A program made the position numbers and the translations under genes. Shown here one piece after another: positions 1-8,644 of a stretch of DNA of 51,455 nucleotides. The stretch is from [Streptosporangium] indianense (GTDB lineage Bacteria > Actinomycetota > Actinomycetes > Streptomycetales > Streptomycetaceae). The stretch is taken from assembly GCF_021474405.1 (NCBI RefSeq), contig NZ_JAKEIO010000046.1, forward strand, positions 1-51,455, written 5' to 3'. Under the pieces are notes generated by a model. The model ran no database searches, had not been told where the DNA came from, and saw nothing but the letters and a program-made list of their open reading frames with translations. Each line of letters begins with the position of its first letter. The first letter of the stretch is position 1.

Positions 1-170
1 CCCCCCCCCGGATCCCCCTCCAGAAGTCCTGACGCCCAGTACGACCGCCGTGGGGCGGGAAGGGTTGCACGGCGGATTAAGAAATTCTTGCGAGTCCCTT
101 GGAGAACTCGCCCGCGCCACAGCGGCGTACGCTGAACGCTATGGTGCTTCTTCGTCCCAGAAGCGGGCAT

Positions 171-833
171 ATGGGACAGGAATCGTCAGGTGATCCGAGC
201 CTTCCTGTGTTCGTCGACGCCTCGGGTCGGCGTGCGCGGTATCTGCGGCGCATCGGCTACGGGCTGGCCGCCGGTGCTGCCACGTACATGACGGTCCTGG
301 GGCTGAGCCTGATGGGCGCAACGCCCTTCGCGCCGGGAGCCATCCTGCCCGGCGACATCGCGGCGCCCACCGCTCCGGGACTCCGCACCCCCGGCCGGAC
401 ACCCCCGGCGCCCGGCGAGCCCCCCGCGTCGGGCCTCTCGGAACCCGGCGGCGGCCCGAGCAACCTGCTCATTCCGCAGTTCAGCGAGCCCGGCCCTCCC
501 GTCGCTTCGCCCCTGGTACCGGGGGACCCACCCGTCGGCCCCTCGGCACCTTCTGACACACCGGAACCGCAAGCACCGACGACTCCACCTGCCCAGCCAG
601 TTCCCGGTGATGCCGCCACTCCTCCCGCCCCCGCGCCGGGCACGGGCACCGCGCCCGCCCCGCCTCCGCCCTCTCCCGCTCCGCCGACCACAGCCCCAAC
701 GGCACCCGAGCCCCCGGTGCAGACGCCGCCACCGGCACCGGCACCCGAGCCCACAGGGCCGGCAGCCGGCTCCTCGACGCCGTCCGGTGTCACACCCCCG
801 CCCACCGACCCATCGGTGGCCGAGGCCCCCTGA
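171..833 (+). CDS. Proline-rich membrane-anchored protein upstream of polysaccharide synthase
   Basis: This protein of about 220 aa has a short basic N-terminus, one hydrophobic segment (about residues 28-48, with the run YGLAAGAATYMTVLGLSLMG), and then about 160 residues very rich in Pro, Ala, Gly and Thr with no globular signature. It is probably a single-pass membrane protein with an extended periplasmic or wall-spanning tail. The stop codon overlaps the start of the next gene (TGATG), so the two are translationally coupled and the protein is likely a partner of the downstream synthase. The frame is open from a TTG at 99 and also has an ATG at 141. I prefer the ATG at 171, but none has a strong ribosome binding site. 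The arrangement resembles the S. coelicolor matA-matB pair for aggregation polysaccharide. That is inference from layout. Confidence 0.6.
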   Translation: MGQESSGDPSLPVFVDASGRRARYLRRIGYGLAAGAATYMTVLGLSLMGATPFAPGAILPGDIAAPTAPGLRTPGRTPPAPGEPPASGLSEPGGGPSNLLIPQFSEPGPPVASPLVPGDPPVGPSAPSDTPEPQAPTTPPAQPVPGDAATPPAPAPGTGTAPAPPPPSPAPPTTAPTAPEPPVQTPPPAPAPEPTGPAAGSSTPSGVTPPPTDPSVAEAP

Positions 834-3019
834 TGCGGCGGCGCCCCGACCGTTCACCCGGCCCCTCACCGGCGTCACCCGGTCTGCGACGGACGCGAGC
901 GCCCTTGTCGTCACGGCATCGGTTCCGCATGGTCGTTCCCCTCGTCCTGCTGGCCTTCGTCGCCTCCGTCCTCCTGGTCGAGGGGTACACCACGCGCGGT
1001 TTCGCCGGGGACCAGGAAGGGCGCGGCGGGCGCCCCACGACCGGCGTCCCTCGCAGGGTCACCGGTGGCGGCCCGGTCGTCGACACCACCGGCGATCACC
1101 TGCGGACCTTTCGCACACCGGCCAAGACGATCGTCCTGACCTTCGACGACGGCCCCGACCCCACCTGGACACCCCGCATACGGGCCGTGCTCGACCACTA
1201 CGGCACGCCCGGCACCTTCTTCGTCACCGGTCAACAGATCGTCAGACACCCGGACGTGCTGCGCGGTGTGATCCGTTCCGGCCACGAAGTCGGTGTGCAC
1301 ACCTTCTCGCACCCGGACCTCACCGCCCAGTCGGCGAGCGCCGTCGACCGCGAGCTGGCGCTGACGCAACTCGCCCTCGCCGGGGCCGCGGGCATCAACA
1401 CGTCGTTGATGCGGATGCCCTACTCCTCGACGACCTCCGCCCTCGACGCGCCGGCCTGGGCCATGACCCGGCGTCTGGGCGCGAAGGGCTATGTCCTGGC
1501 GTTCATCGACCAGGACACCAACGACTGGCGGCGACCGGGCGCCCGGGCGATCGCCGACGCGGCCACGCCCGACGTGCCGGGCAGGGGCGCGGTCGTCCTC
1601 CTGCACGACGCGGGGGGAGACAGATCACAGACCGTCGAGGCGCTCAAGACCTTGATTCCCCGGCTGAAGGCCGAGGGTTATCGCTTCACCACCCTCGCCG
1701 ATCTCGTGGGCACCGACAGTCTCACGAGTCCCGTCGGAACAGGGGAATTGTGGCAGGGCCGCATCTTCGTGGCCGCTGTCACCGTGTCGGGGGCAGCGGT
1801 CTCCGCCGTCAGCCTGCTGCTGTTGGTGGTCGGCTCACTCGTCCTCGCACGATGTGTGCTCCTGCTGGCCCTGGCCTGCCACCACGCCCGTCGGTACCGG
1901 CGCCCGCCCAGCGGCCCGCACCGAGCCGTCACCCGGCCCGTCAGCGTCGTCATACCCGCCTACGACGAGGCGTTGTGCATCCCCAAGACACTCCGGTCGC
2001 TCGCGGCGAGCGATCACCGCGTCGAGATCATCGTCGTGGACGACGGTTCCCACGACGGCACCGCCGACCTCGCGCAGTCCCTCGCCCTCGCGAACGTCAC
2101 CGTCATCCGGCAGTCCAACGGCGGCAAACCCTCCGCCCTCAACACCGGTGTCCTGCGGGCCTCACACGACATCGTCGTCATGCTGGACGCCGACACCGTC
2201 TTCGCCCCCTCGACCGTCGGCCGCCTGGTCCAGCCGTTCTCCGACCCCCGTGTCGGCGCCGTCGCGGGCAACGCCAAGGTCGGCAACCACCGGCGTCTGC
2301 TCGGCCGGTGGCAGCACATCGAGTACGTCATGGGCTTCAACCTCGACCGCCGTGTGTACGACCTGCTGCGCTGCCTGCCCACCATCCCCGGTGCCGTGGG
2401 GGCGTTCCGCGTCGAGGCCCTGCGGGACGCCGGGATGATGAGCGCGGACACCCTCGCCGAGGACACCGACATCACCATGGCCCTGCACCGTGCAGGGTGG
2501 GAGATCCGCTACGCCCCGGACGCACTCGCCTGGACCGAGGCACCGGCCTCGCTGCGGCAACTGTGGCGCCAGCGCTACCGATGGAGTTACGGCACGATGC
2601 AGGCGGCGTGGAAGCACCGGCACGCGCTTCTCGAGCGAGGCACCGCGGGGCGCTTCGGCCGCCTCGGTCTGCCCTTGCTGGCCGTCTTCCAGATCTTCAT
2701 TCCGCTGCTCGCCCCGCTGATCGACATACTGGCCCTGTACGGCCTGGTGTTCGGAAACCCGCTCACCACGGTCCTGGCCTGGAGCGGCGTGCTGGCCGTC
2801 CAGGCCATGTGTGCCGCGTACGCCTTCCACCTCGACGGCGAGCGGCTCCGGCCCCTTTGGGCGCTCCCTCTCCAACAGGTCGTCTACCGCCAGGTGATGT
2901 ACCTGGTCCTTGTCCAGGCCTGCCTGACCGCGATCAACGGCTACCGACTGCCCTGGCAACGGCTCAAGCGCAGCGGAGACGTGATGCTGCCGCCCCAGCC
3001 CTCCACCCGCCGGACGTGA
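833..3019 (+). CDS. Bifunctional polysaccharide deacetylase / family 2 glycosyltransferase
   Basis: This 728-aa membrane protein has two enzymes in one chain. After an N-terminal membrane segment (about residues 33-50) comes a NodB-type deacetylase with the metal motif TFDDGPDP (about 102), the second motif VGVHTFSHPDLT and the terminal LLHDAGGD. A second membrane segment (about 305-345) leads to a GT2 domain with VVIPAYDEA, VVDDGSHDGT, DADT, EDTD and QRYRW, the pattern of processive hyaluronan, chitin or PNAG synthases. C-terminal membrane helices follow. The expected job is polymerising an N-acetylhexosamine polymer at the membrane and deacetylating it outside. The architecture matches MatB of S. 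coelicolor and S. lividans, which makes a PNAG-like adhesive glycan. Whether this is that gene or a paralogue cannot be decided here. Confidence 0.88.
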   Translation: MRRRPDRSPGPSPASPGLRRTRAPLSSRHRFRMVVPLVLLAFVASVLLVEGYTTRGFAGDQEGRGGRPTTGVPRRVTGGGPVVDTTGDHLRTFRTPAKTIVLTFDDGPDPTWTPRIRAVLDHYGTPGTFFVTGQQIVRHPDVLRGVIRSGHEVGVHTFSHPDLTAQSASAVDRELALTQLALAGAAGINTSLMRMPYSSTTSALDAPAWAMTRRLGAKGYVLAFIDQDTNDWRRPGARAIADAATPDVPGRGAVVLLHDAGGDRSQTVEALKTLIPRLKAEGYRFTTLADLVGTDSLTSPVGTGELWQGRIFVAAVTVSGAAVSAVSLLLLVVGSLVLARCVLLLALACHHARRYRRPPSGPHRAVTRPVSVVIPAYDEALCIPKTLRSLAASDHRVEIIVVDDGSHDGTADLAQSLALANVTVIRQSNGGKPSALNTGVLRASHDIVVMLDADTVFAPSTVGRLVQPFSDPRVGAVAGNAKVGNHRRLLGRWQHIEYVMGFNLDRRVYDLLRCLPTIPGAVGAFRVEALRDAGMMSADTLAEDTDITMALHRAGWEIRYAPDALAWTEAPASLRQLWRQRYRWSYGTMQAAWKHRHALLERGTAGRFGRLGLPLLAVFQIFIPLLAPLIDILALYGLVFGNPLTTVLAWSGVLAVQAMCAAYAFHLDGERLRPLWALPLQQVVYRQVMYLVLVQACLTAINGYRLPWQRLKRSGDVMLPPQPSTRRT

Positions 3020-3033
3020 ACGGCGCGGCGAAG

Positions 3034-3714
3034 TCAACACACGGTGGCCGGGGCGGCTGCCGCGATGCGTGCGACGGACTCCCTGACCGAATCCAGCGCC
3101 GCTGCTCGTTCCAGCTCGGTCATACGGGCCGGTCCGTACGTGATGACCGGGTCGAGAACCTCGAAGCCGACGAACTCCAGCATTCCGCGGTGGATGTGGA
3201 ACAGGAAGTCGTCCATCGGGCCGAAGGCGCCGCCGGGCCGGAACGACTCGTCGGAGCCACCGGTCGTGAACAGCAGCATCGCGCGCTTCCCGGCGAGCGC
3301 CGCCTCACCGAAGAGCCCGTGGGCGCCGCCGAAGACCCCGCCCATCACGAAGACCCGGTCCACCCAGCCCTTGAGCACGGCGGGCAGCGAGAACCACCAC
3401 AGAGGGAACGACAGCACGAGCAGATCGGCGGCGAGCAGCCGGTCGAGATGGTCCCGGACGGCAGCGTCCAGCGTCCCCAGCTCGACCGCGCGCAGCTGCT
3501 CGGCCTGCGGCTTGAAGGGGCCGTCCACCGGCCCGAACTCCTCACGGGCGAGGACCGGGGCCCAGCCCTCGGCGTAGAGGTCGAGGACGTCGACCCGGTA
3601 ACCGGCCCCGGCAAGGGACTCGGCAGCGGCGGTCATCTGGGCGGAGCTGAACGACAGGGGCTCGGGATGGGCGTGCACGATCAGGGCCGTGGGCACGGCA
3701 GCGAAGGTCGACAT
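3034..3714 (-). CDS. NAD(P)H dehydrogenase (quinone), flavodoxin fold
   Basis: This 226-aa protein opens with ALIVHAHPEPLSFSSAQ, the FMN-binding loop of the KefF/MdaB/NQO-like family. It continues with LVLSFPLWWFSLPAVLKGW, the substrate-site motif of these reductases, and LFTTGGS. It should be a cytoplasmic two-electron reductase of quinones or electrophiles using NAD(P)H. It ends 14 bp from the oppositely oriented synthase gene, so the two are convergent. An ArsR-family regulator lies just upstream on the same strand, and a perfect 18-bp palindrome sits between them immediately before this start, implying local repression relieved by an inducer. Length is normal for the family. Confidence 0.85.
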   Translation of the reverse strand: MSTFAAVPTALIVHAHPEPLSFSSAQMTAAAESLAGAGYRVDVLDLYAEGWAPVLAREEFGPVDGPFKPQAEQLRAVELGTLDAAVRDHLDRLLAADLLVLSFPLWWFSLPAVLKGWVDRVFVMGGVFGGAHGLFGEAALAGKRAMLLFTTGGSDESFRPGGAFGPMDDFLFHIHRGMLEFVGFEVLDPVITYGPARMTELERAAALDSVRESVARIAAAAPATVC

Positions 3715-3728
3715 GAGGAAACCATATC

Positions 3729-3746
3729 GACGTATCGCGATACGTC
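3729..3746. promoter_or_regulatory. Perfect 18-bp palindrome, likely ArsR-family operator
   Basis: The sequence gacgtatcgcgatacgtc is a perfect inverted repeat lying 15 bp upstream of the quinone reductase start and just after the ArsR gene. It is AT-richer than its surroundings. A related, imperfect element with cgatatctcgat lies at 4136-4147, upstream of the regulator gene, consistent with autoregulation. Confidence 0.65.
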
Positions 3747-3770
3747 AATGCGTTTGTCCCCTGTCGACCC

Positions 3771-4103
3771 TCAGACCGTGGTGCCGATCGCCCGCGCCAA
3801 GCGAGTCAGTCGTTCCTCGTCACGTCGGTAGTGGGTCCACTTGCCGATCCGGGTGGGCCGGACGAGCCCCGCCCGTTCGAGTGTGCTCATGTAGCTGGAG
3901 ACCGTGGACTGCGCGAGACCCGCCTTCGCCTGGATGTGCGTGACACACACCCCGACCGTCCGCCGGTCCGCGATCGGCTCGTACGCGCCGAAGTGCGCCT
4001 CGGGGTCCTTCAGCCACTGCATGATCTGCAGCCGGGCCGGGTTGCCGAGGGCCTTGAACACCTCGATCAGCTCGTCCGGTTCGAGTTCCGCCGTCGCGGC
4101 CAT
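3771..4103 (-). CDS. ArsR/SmtB-family winged-helix regulator
   Basis: This 110-aa protein has the HTH pattern of metal- or redox-responsive ArsR repressors: EVFKALGNPARLQIMQWL, then QAKAGLAQSTVSSYMSTLE (recognition helix) and AGLVRPTRIGKWTHYRRDE (wing). The ATG at 4103 is chosen because GGGAGG sits 8 bp upstream; a longer reading to 4136 lacks such a site. A single Cys lies in GVCVTHIQ, and no classical CxC metal site is visible, so the ligand is more likely a small molecule or oxidant than arsenic. Position and operator-like palindromes suggest it controls itself and the quinone reductase downstream. Confidence 0.85.
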   Translation of the reverse strand: MAATAELEPDELIEVFKALGNPARLQIMQWLKDPEAHFGAYEPIADRRTVGVCVTHIQAKAGLAQSTVSSYMSTLERAGLVRPTRIGKWTHYRRDEERLTRLARAIGTTV

Positions 4104-4175
4104 GCGCCACCTCCCTGCCGAGAACCGACACACCACGATATCTCGATGCGGGTAGCGACCTTCGGGTCGGCGCCC

Positions 4176-4346
4176 TCACCGCCGCAGGCTGTAGCTCACC
4201 ATCGACGCCCCCACCACCGATCCGAACGCCGGCGGCAGGAACTGCGCGAAGGCCTCCCAGCCCCAGACGATCCCCGCGCATGCCGCCGTGATGTTGATGG
4301 CCAGGGACATGATCCACAGGGCGACGCTCTGGGCCTGGGGTGACAT
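4176..4346 (-). CDS. Small hydrophobic membrane protein (56 aa)
   Basis: This frame begins ATG TCA CCC and encodes 56 residues with two hydrophobic stretches, around residues 8-29 (ALWIMSLAINITAACAGIVW) and 33-52 (FAQFLPPAFGSVVGASMVSY). The two are separated by a short polar turn, so it looks like a helical hairpin membrane protein ending in SLRR. A GAGGAAC ribosome binding site lies about 5 bp upstream of the ATG, and the codons carry G or C at nearly every third position, which supports coding. It lies 72 bp upstream of the ArsR gene on the same strand. No family is recognised. It could be a small stress or transporter accessory protein. Confidence 0.55.
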   Translation of the reverse strand: MSPQAQSVALWIMSLAINITAACAGIVWGWEAFAQFLPPAFGSVVGASMVSYSLRR

Positions 4347-4872
4347 CGTTCCTCGTCGTCATTTCGGGGCCGGATGGAAGCGAACGGGCAGGGTGATAAT
4401 CAACCCGGCCCGGGACCCGGAAGGGGCTGGAATTCCGGTAAGGGTGCCCGCTGGTGCGGGGGAGTTCCGGGTGTCTTCCCGTGCGGCACGGAAGTCCGGG
4501 CGCCACGATCACCCGCTCCCCGGACATCGCCGCAGCCGTCACCAGCAGCCTCAACGTGCCGACGGCGCATGGTCCGACGGGAAGCGTGCCCGCGAGGGGC
4601 GCGCCCGAGGGCGCTCGGGCCAGGGGGACGCATCGGCATCACGGTCGCTCCGGAATCGAGTCCGCCCCCCGTTTCTCGAACCCCTGAATTCTTCCACGGC
4701 AAGGAATCCCAAAAGGGGAGGCCGGGATGCTTGAACCGTAAATCTTCAGGCTCTCTTGTGAATTCGAGGTGAAAGCCGAACCCCGGTGCGCATCCTGATC
4801 GGCCGCCCTCTGCGCGGGTCACCGGCGTTCCGCCCCCGCCGCACTGTCGTACCCGGGCGGTACCGTCGGATC
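4347..4872. other. Intergenic region without a convincing gene
   Basis: This stretch of about 525 bp lies between two divergent genes. Open frames here have poor codon bias and resemble no family. It contains several short inverted repeats and a less GC-rich patch at 4675-4765. A strong ribosome-binding-like GGGGAGG at 4715-4721 precedes only a four-codon frame at 4728-4742. Promoters for the small membrane protein and for the helicase must lie here, but I could not place them. Confidence 0.4.
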
Positions 4873-7152
4873 ATGACCGATCAGGCGGGGGCCGCCCAGA
4901 CGGGCGAGCGGCGACTGGCCACGCTGGAAGGCGTACTGGAACGCATCACGTACGCCAACGAGGAGAACGGCTACACGGTCGCCCGGGTCGACACCGGCAG
5001 AGGCGCCGGTGACCTGCTCACGGTCGTCGGTGCCCTGCTCGGCGCGCAGGTCGGCGAGTCCCTGCGCATGGAGGGCCGTTGGGGCTCCCACCCGCAGTAC
5101 GGCAAGCAGTTCCACGTCGAGAACTACACGACCGTCCTGCCGGCCACCGTCCAGGGCATCCGCCGCTACCTCGGTTCCGGCCTGGTCAAGGGCATCGGTC
5201 CGGTCTTCGCCGACCGCATCACCCAGCACTTCGGCACGGACACCCTCCGGATCATCGAGGAGGAGCCCAAGCGCCTCATCGAGGTGCCCGGGCTCGGCCC
5301 CAAGCGGACGAAGAAGATCGCCGACGCCTGGGAGGAGCAGAAGGCCATCAAGGAGGTCATGCTCTTCCTCCAGACCGTCGAGGTGTCCACGTCCATCGCC
5401 GTGCGCATCTACAAGAAGTACGGCGACGCCTCCATCTCCGTCGTGAAGAACCAGCCCTACCGCCTCGCCTCCGACGTCTGGGGCATCGGCTTCCTCACCG
5501 CCGACAAGATCGCCCGGTCCGTCGGCATCCCGCACGACAGCCCCGAGCGCGTCAAGGCGGGCCTGCAGTACGCCCTGTCCCAGTCCACCGACCAGGGCCA
5601 CTGCTTCCTCCCGGAGGAGCAGCTGATCAAGGACGCGGTGAAGCTCCTCCAGGTCGACACGGGCCTGGTCATCGAGTGCCTGGCGGAACTGGCCGAACCC
5701 CCGCAGGACGGCGAGGACCCCGGCGTCGTACGGGAGAAGGTCCCCGGCCCGGACGGCGGGGAGCCGGTCACCGCGATCTACCTCGTCCCCTTCCACCGCG
5801 CCGAACTGTCCCTCTCCGCCCAGCTGCTGCGCCTCCTGCGCACCGAGGAGGACCGCATGCCGGGCTTTGGGACCGTGTCCTGGGACAAGGCGCTGACGTG
5901 GCTGAAGGGACGTACGGGCACCGATCTGGCCCCCGAGCAGGAGGCCGCCGTCAAGCTGGCGCTGACCGAGAAGGTCGCCGTCCTCACCGGCGGCCCGGGC
6001 TGCGGAAAGTCCTTCACGGTCCGCTCGATCGTGGAGCTGGCCCGCGCCAGGAAGGCCAAGGTCGTGCTCGCCGCCCCGACCGGCCGTGCCGCCAAACGCC
6101 TCTCCGAGCTCACCGGCGCCGAGGCCTCCACCGTCCACCGCCTGCTGGAGCTCAGGCCCGGCGGCGACGCGGCCTACGACCGCGACCGCCCGCTGGACGC
6201 CGACCTGGTGGTGGTCGACGAGGCATCCATGCTCGACCTGCTCCTCGCCAACAAGCTGGTGAAGGCCGTCCCGCCGGGGGCGCACCTGCTGTTCGTCGGG
6301 GACGTCGACCAGCTGCCCAGCGTCGGCGCGGGCGAGGTGCTGCGGGACCTCCTGGCCGACGGCGGCCCGATCCCGGCGGTCCGGCTCACCCGGGTCTTCC
6401 GGCAGGCCCAGCGGTCCGGTGTGGTGACCAACGCGCACCGGATCAACGCCGGCCACCATCCGGTCACGGACGGCATGAAGGACTTCTTCCTCTTCGTCGA
6501 GGACGACACCGAGGAGGCCGGCCGGCTCACCGTCGACGTGGCCGCCCGCCGCATTCCGGCCAAGTTCGGGCTGGACCCCCGCCGTGACGTCCAGGTCCTC
6601 GCCCCGATGCACCGCGGCCCGGCCGGCGCGGGCACCCTCAACGGCCTGCTCCAGCAGGCCGTCACCCCGGGCCGTCCCGACCTGCCCGAGAAGAGATTCG
6701 GCGGACGGGTGTTCCGTGTCGGCGACAAGGTCACCCAGATTCGCAACAATTACGAGAAGGGCAAGAACGGTGTCTTCAACGGCACCGTCGGCGTGGTCAC
6801 CTCGCTCGACCCGGTCGACCAGCGCCTGACGGTGCTCACCGACGAGGACGAGGAGGTGCCGTACGAGTTCGACGAGCTCGACGAGCTGGCCCACGCCTAC
6901 GCCGTGACGATCCACCGCTCCCAGGGCAGCGAGTATCCGGCCGTCGTCATCCCGGTCACCACGGGCGCCTGGATGATGCTCCAGCGCAACCTGCTCTACA
7001 CGGCCGTCACCCGGGCCAAGCAGCTGGTCGTCCTGGTCGGTTCGCGCAAGGCGATCGGCCAGGCGGTGCGCACCGTTTCGGCGGGTCGGCGGTGCACGGC
7101 ACTCGACTTCCGGCTCGGTTCAGCAAAAAATGATCGATCAAATGAGTCGTGA
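4873..7152 (+). CDS. recD2: RecD2-like ATP-dependent 5'-3' DNA helicase
   Basis: The 759-aa product has the standard RecD2 layout. An N-terminal OB-like segment begins LEGVLERITYANEENGYTV, then helix-hairpin-helix repeats (VPGLGPKRTKKIADAW), then superfamily 1B helicase motors. Walker A is GGPGCGKS at about residues 374-381, Walker B is VVVDEASMLD, motif III is LLFVGDVDQLPSVGAGEVL, and the last motif is YAVTIHRSQGSEYPAV. It unwinds DNA in repair or replication and does not need RecBC, which actinobacteria mostly lack. The ATG at 4873 is chosen because homology-like sequence starts just after it; the frame extends upstream to 4786. No strong ribosome binding site is visible. Confidence 0.9.
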   Translation: MTDQAGAAQTGERRLATLEGVLERITYANEENGYTVARVDTGRGAGDLLTVVGALLGAQVGESLRMEGRWGSHPQYGKQFHVENYTTVLPATVQGIRRYLGSGLVKGIGPVFADRITQHFGTDTLRIIEEEPKRLIEVPGLGPKRTKKIADAWEEQKAIKEVMLFLQTVEVSTSIAVRIYKKYGDASISVVKNQPYRLASDVWGIGFLTADKIARSVGIPHDSPERVKAGLQYALSQSTDQGHCFLPEEQLIKDAVKLLQVDTGLVIECLAELAEPPQDGEDPGVVREKVPGPDGGEPVTAIYLVPFHRAELSLSAQLLRLLRTEEDRMPGFGTVSWDKALTWLKGRTGTDLAPEQEAAVKLALTEKVAVLTGGPGCGKSFTVRSIVELARARKAKVVLAAPTGRAAKRLSELTGAEASTVHRLLELRPGGDAAYDRDRPLDADLVVVDEASMLDLLLANKLVKAVPPGAHLLFVGDVDQLPSVGAGEVLRDLLADGGPIPAVRLTRVFRQAQRSGVVTNAHRINAGHHPVTDGMKDFFLFVEDDTEEAGRLTVDVAARRIPAKFGLDPRRDVQVLAPMHRGPAGAGTLNGLLQQAVTPGRPDLPEKRFGGRVFRVGDKVTQIRNNYEKGKNGVFNGTVGVVTSLDPVDQRLTVLTDEDEEVPYEFDELDELAHAYAVTIHRSQGSEYPAVVIPVTTGAWMMLQRNLLYTAVTRAKQLVVLVGSRKAIGQAVRTVSAGRRCTALDFRLGSAKNDRSNES

Positions 7153-7193
7153 AGGTCACAAGCCACTTCCAGAAGGGGAGCGCAGGGGGCAGG

Positions 7194-7280
7194 ATGAGCA
7201 AGTTGACGGCACTCAGTGCCGTCAATAGGCCCGATGGTCGACCCCGAGTGCACTCTCCTGAGCCAAGTGGGGGATGGTAG
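7194..7280 (+). CDS. Possible 28-aa leader ORF ahead of citrate synthase
   Basis: An ATG at 7194 follows AGGGGGCAGG and opens 28 codons that begin MSKLTALSAVN and end SGGW, stopping 51 bp before the citrate synthase start. The ribosome binding site is good, but codon bias cannot be judged on so short a frame and the central codons coincide with a perfect 23-bp palindrome. It may be a regulatory leader peptide or a chance frame over an operator. Confidence 0.25.
   Translation: MSKLTALSAVNRPDGRPRVHSPEPSGGW
7203..7225. promoter_or_regulatory. 23-bp palindrome upstream of citrate synthase
   Basis: Two 11-base arms, ttgacggcact and agtgccgtcaa, are exact reverse complements around a single c at 7214. 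The left arm starts with a TTGACG -35-like hexamer, and TAGGCC lies 17 bp after it, so the palindrome fills a plausible promoter spacer. It is likely an operator; a near loop-less 11-bp stem is a poor RNA hairpin. Confidence 0.5.
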
Positions 7281-7331
7281 AGACAGTCAGGGCAACCTCG
7301 AAGATGAGGCACAACGTCGGTGAGGGAAGAC

Positions 7332-8621
7332 GTGAGCGACAACTCTGTAGTACTGCGGTACGGCGACGGCGAGTACACCTACCCGGTGATCGACAGCACC
7401 GTCGGTGACAAGGGCTTCGACATCGGTAAGCTCCGCGCCCAGACCGGTCTGGTGACGCTGGACAGCGGGTACGGCAACACCGCCGCGTACAAATCCGGCA
7501 TCACCTACCTGGACGGTGAGGCGGGCATCCTGCGCTACCGCGGGTACCCGATCGAGCAGCTGGCCGAGCGCTCCACCTTCCTGGAGGTCGCCTACCTGCT
7601 GATCAACGGCGAGCTGCCGACCGTCGACGAGCTCTCGGCGTTCAAGAACGAGATCACGCAGCACACCCTGCTGCACGAGGACGTCAAGAACTTCTACAAG
7701 GGCTTCCCGCGCGACGCCCACCCGATGGCCATGCTGTCCTCGGTCGTCTCGGCGCTGTCCACGTTCTACCAGGACAGCCACAACCCGTTCGACGAGCGCC
7801 AGCGCAACCTCTCGACGATCCGTCTGCTCGCCAAGCTCCCGACGATCGCCGCGTACGCGTACAAGAAGTCGATCGGTCACCCGTTCGTCTACCCGCGCAA
7901 CGACCTCGGCTACGTCGAGAACTTCCTGCGCATGACCTTCTCGGTCCCGGCGCAGGAGTACGAGCTGGACCCGACCGTGGTCTCCGCGCTCGACAAGCTG
8001 CTGATCCTGCACGCGGACCACGAGCAGAACTGTTCGACCTCCACGGTCCGCCTGGTCGGCTCCTCGCAGGCGAACATGTTCGCCTCGATCTCCGCCGGCA
8101 TCAACGCCCTGTGGGGTCCGCTGCACGGCGGCGCCAACCAGTCCGTGCTGGAGATGCTGGAGGGTATCCGCGACTCCGGCGGCGACGTCGACACCTTCAT
8201 CCGCAAGGTGAAGAACAAGGAGGACGGCGTCCGCCTGATGGGCTTCGGCCACCGGGTCTACAAGAACTTCGACCCGCGCGCCAAGATCATCAAGGCCGCC
8301 GCGCACGACGTGCTGTCCGCCCTCGGCAAGTCCGACGAACTGCTGGACATCGCGCTGAAGCTGGAGGAGCACGCGCTCTCCGACGACTACTTCGTCTCGC
8401 GCAGCCTCTACCCGAACGTCGACTTCTACACGGGTCTGATCTACCGGGCCATGGGCTTCCCGACCGAGATGTTCACGGTCCTGTTCGCCCTCGGCCGGCT
8501 GCCGGGCTGGATCGCCCAGTGGCACGAGATGATCAAGGAGCCGGGCTCCCGCATCGGCCGCCCGCGCCAGATCTACACGGGCGTGGTCGAGCGCGACTTC
8601 GTTCCCGTCGAGAAGCGCTGA
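7332..8621 (+). CDS. gltA: Citrate synthase (type II)
   Basis: This 429-aa enzyme condenses acetyl-CoA and oxaloacetate to citrate, the entry step of the TCA cycle. Family signatures are GEAGILRYRGYPIEQLAE near the N-terminus, LHADHEQNCSTSTVR with an active-site His, GPLHGGANQ with the second His, and MGFGHRVYKNFDPRA. Length is typical of hexameric bacterial citrate synthases. The GTG at 7332 is chosen because GAGGGAAG lies just upstream; the frame also has an upstream GTG at 7320. The gene is called citA in S. coelicolor. It stands alone, with a palindrome upstream and a clear terminator downstream. Confidence 0.95.
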   Translation: MSDNSVVLRYGDGEYTYPVIDSTVGDKGFDIGKLRAQTGLVTLDSGYGNTAAYKSGITYLDGEAGILRYRGYPIEQLAERSTFLEVAYLLINGELPTVDELSAFKNEITQHTLLHEDVKNFYKGFPRDAHPMAMLSSVVSALSTFYQDSHNPFDERQRNLSTIRLLAKLPTIAAYAYKKSIGHPFVYPRNDLGYVENFLRMTFSVPAQEYELDPTVVSALDKLLILHADHEQNCSTSTVRLVGSSQANMFASISAGINALWGPLHGGANQSVLEMLEGIRDSGGDVDTFIRKVKNKEDGVRLMGFGHRVYKNFDPRAKIIKAAAHDVLSALGKSDELLDIALKLEEHALSDDYFVSRSLYPNVDFYTGLIYRAMGFPTEMFTVLFALGRLPGWIAQWHEMIKEPGSRIGRPRQIYTGVVERDFVPVEKR

Positions 8622-8644
8622 GCGCTGGGCGACAGCGCGTCGGT

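Noticed and set aside
607..3831. Long plus-strand frame of 1074 codons across the synthase and reductase genes
   Set aside because: It is an Arg/Pro-rich shadow in another frame of the NodB-GT2 gene and runs antisense through the reductase. No motifs and wrong codon bias.
4728..4742. Four-codon frame MLEP after a strong GGGGAGG
   Set aside because: It is too short to judge. No attenuator-like hairpins or gene in phase follow it before the helicase.
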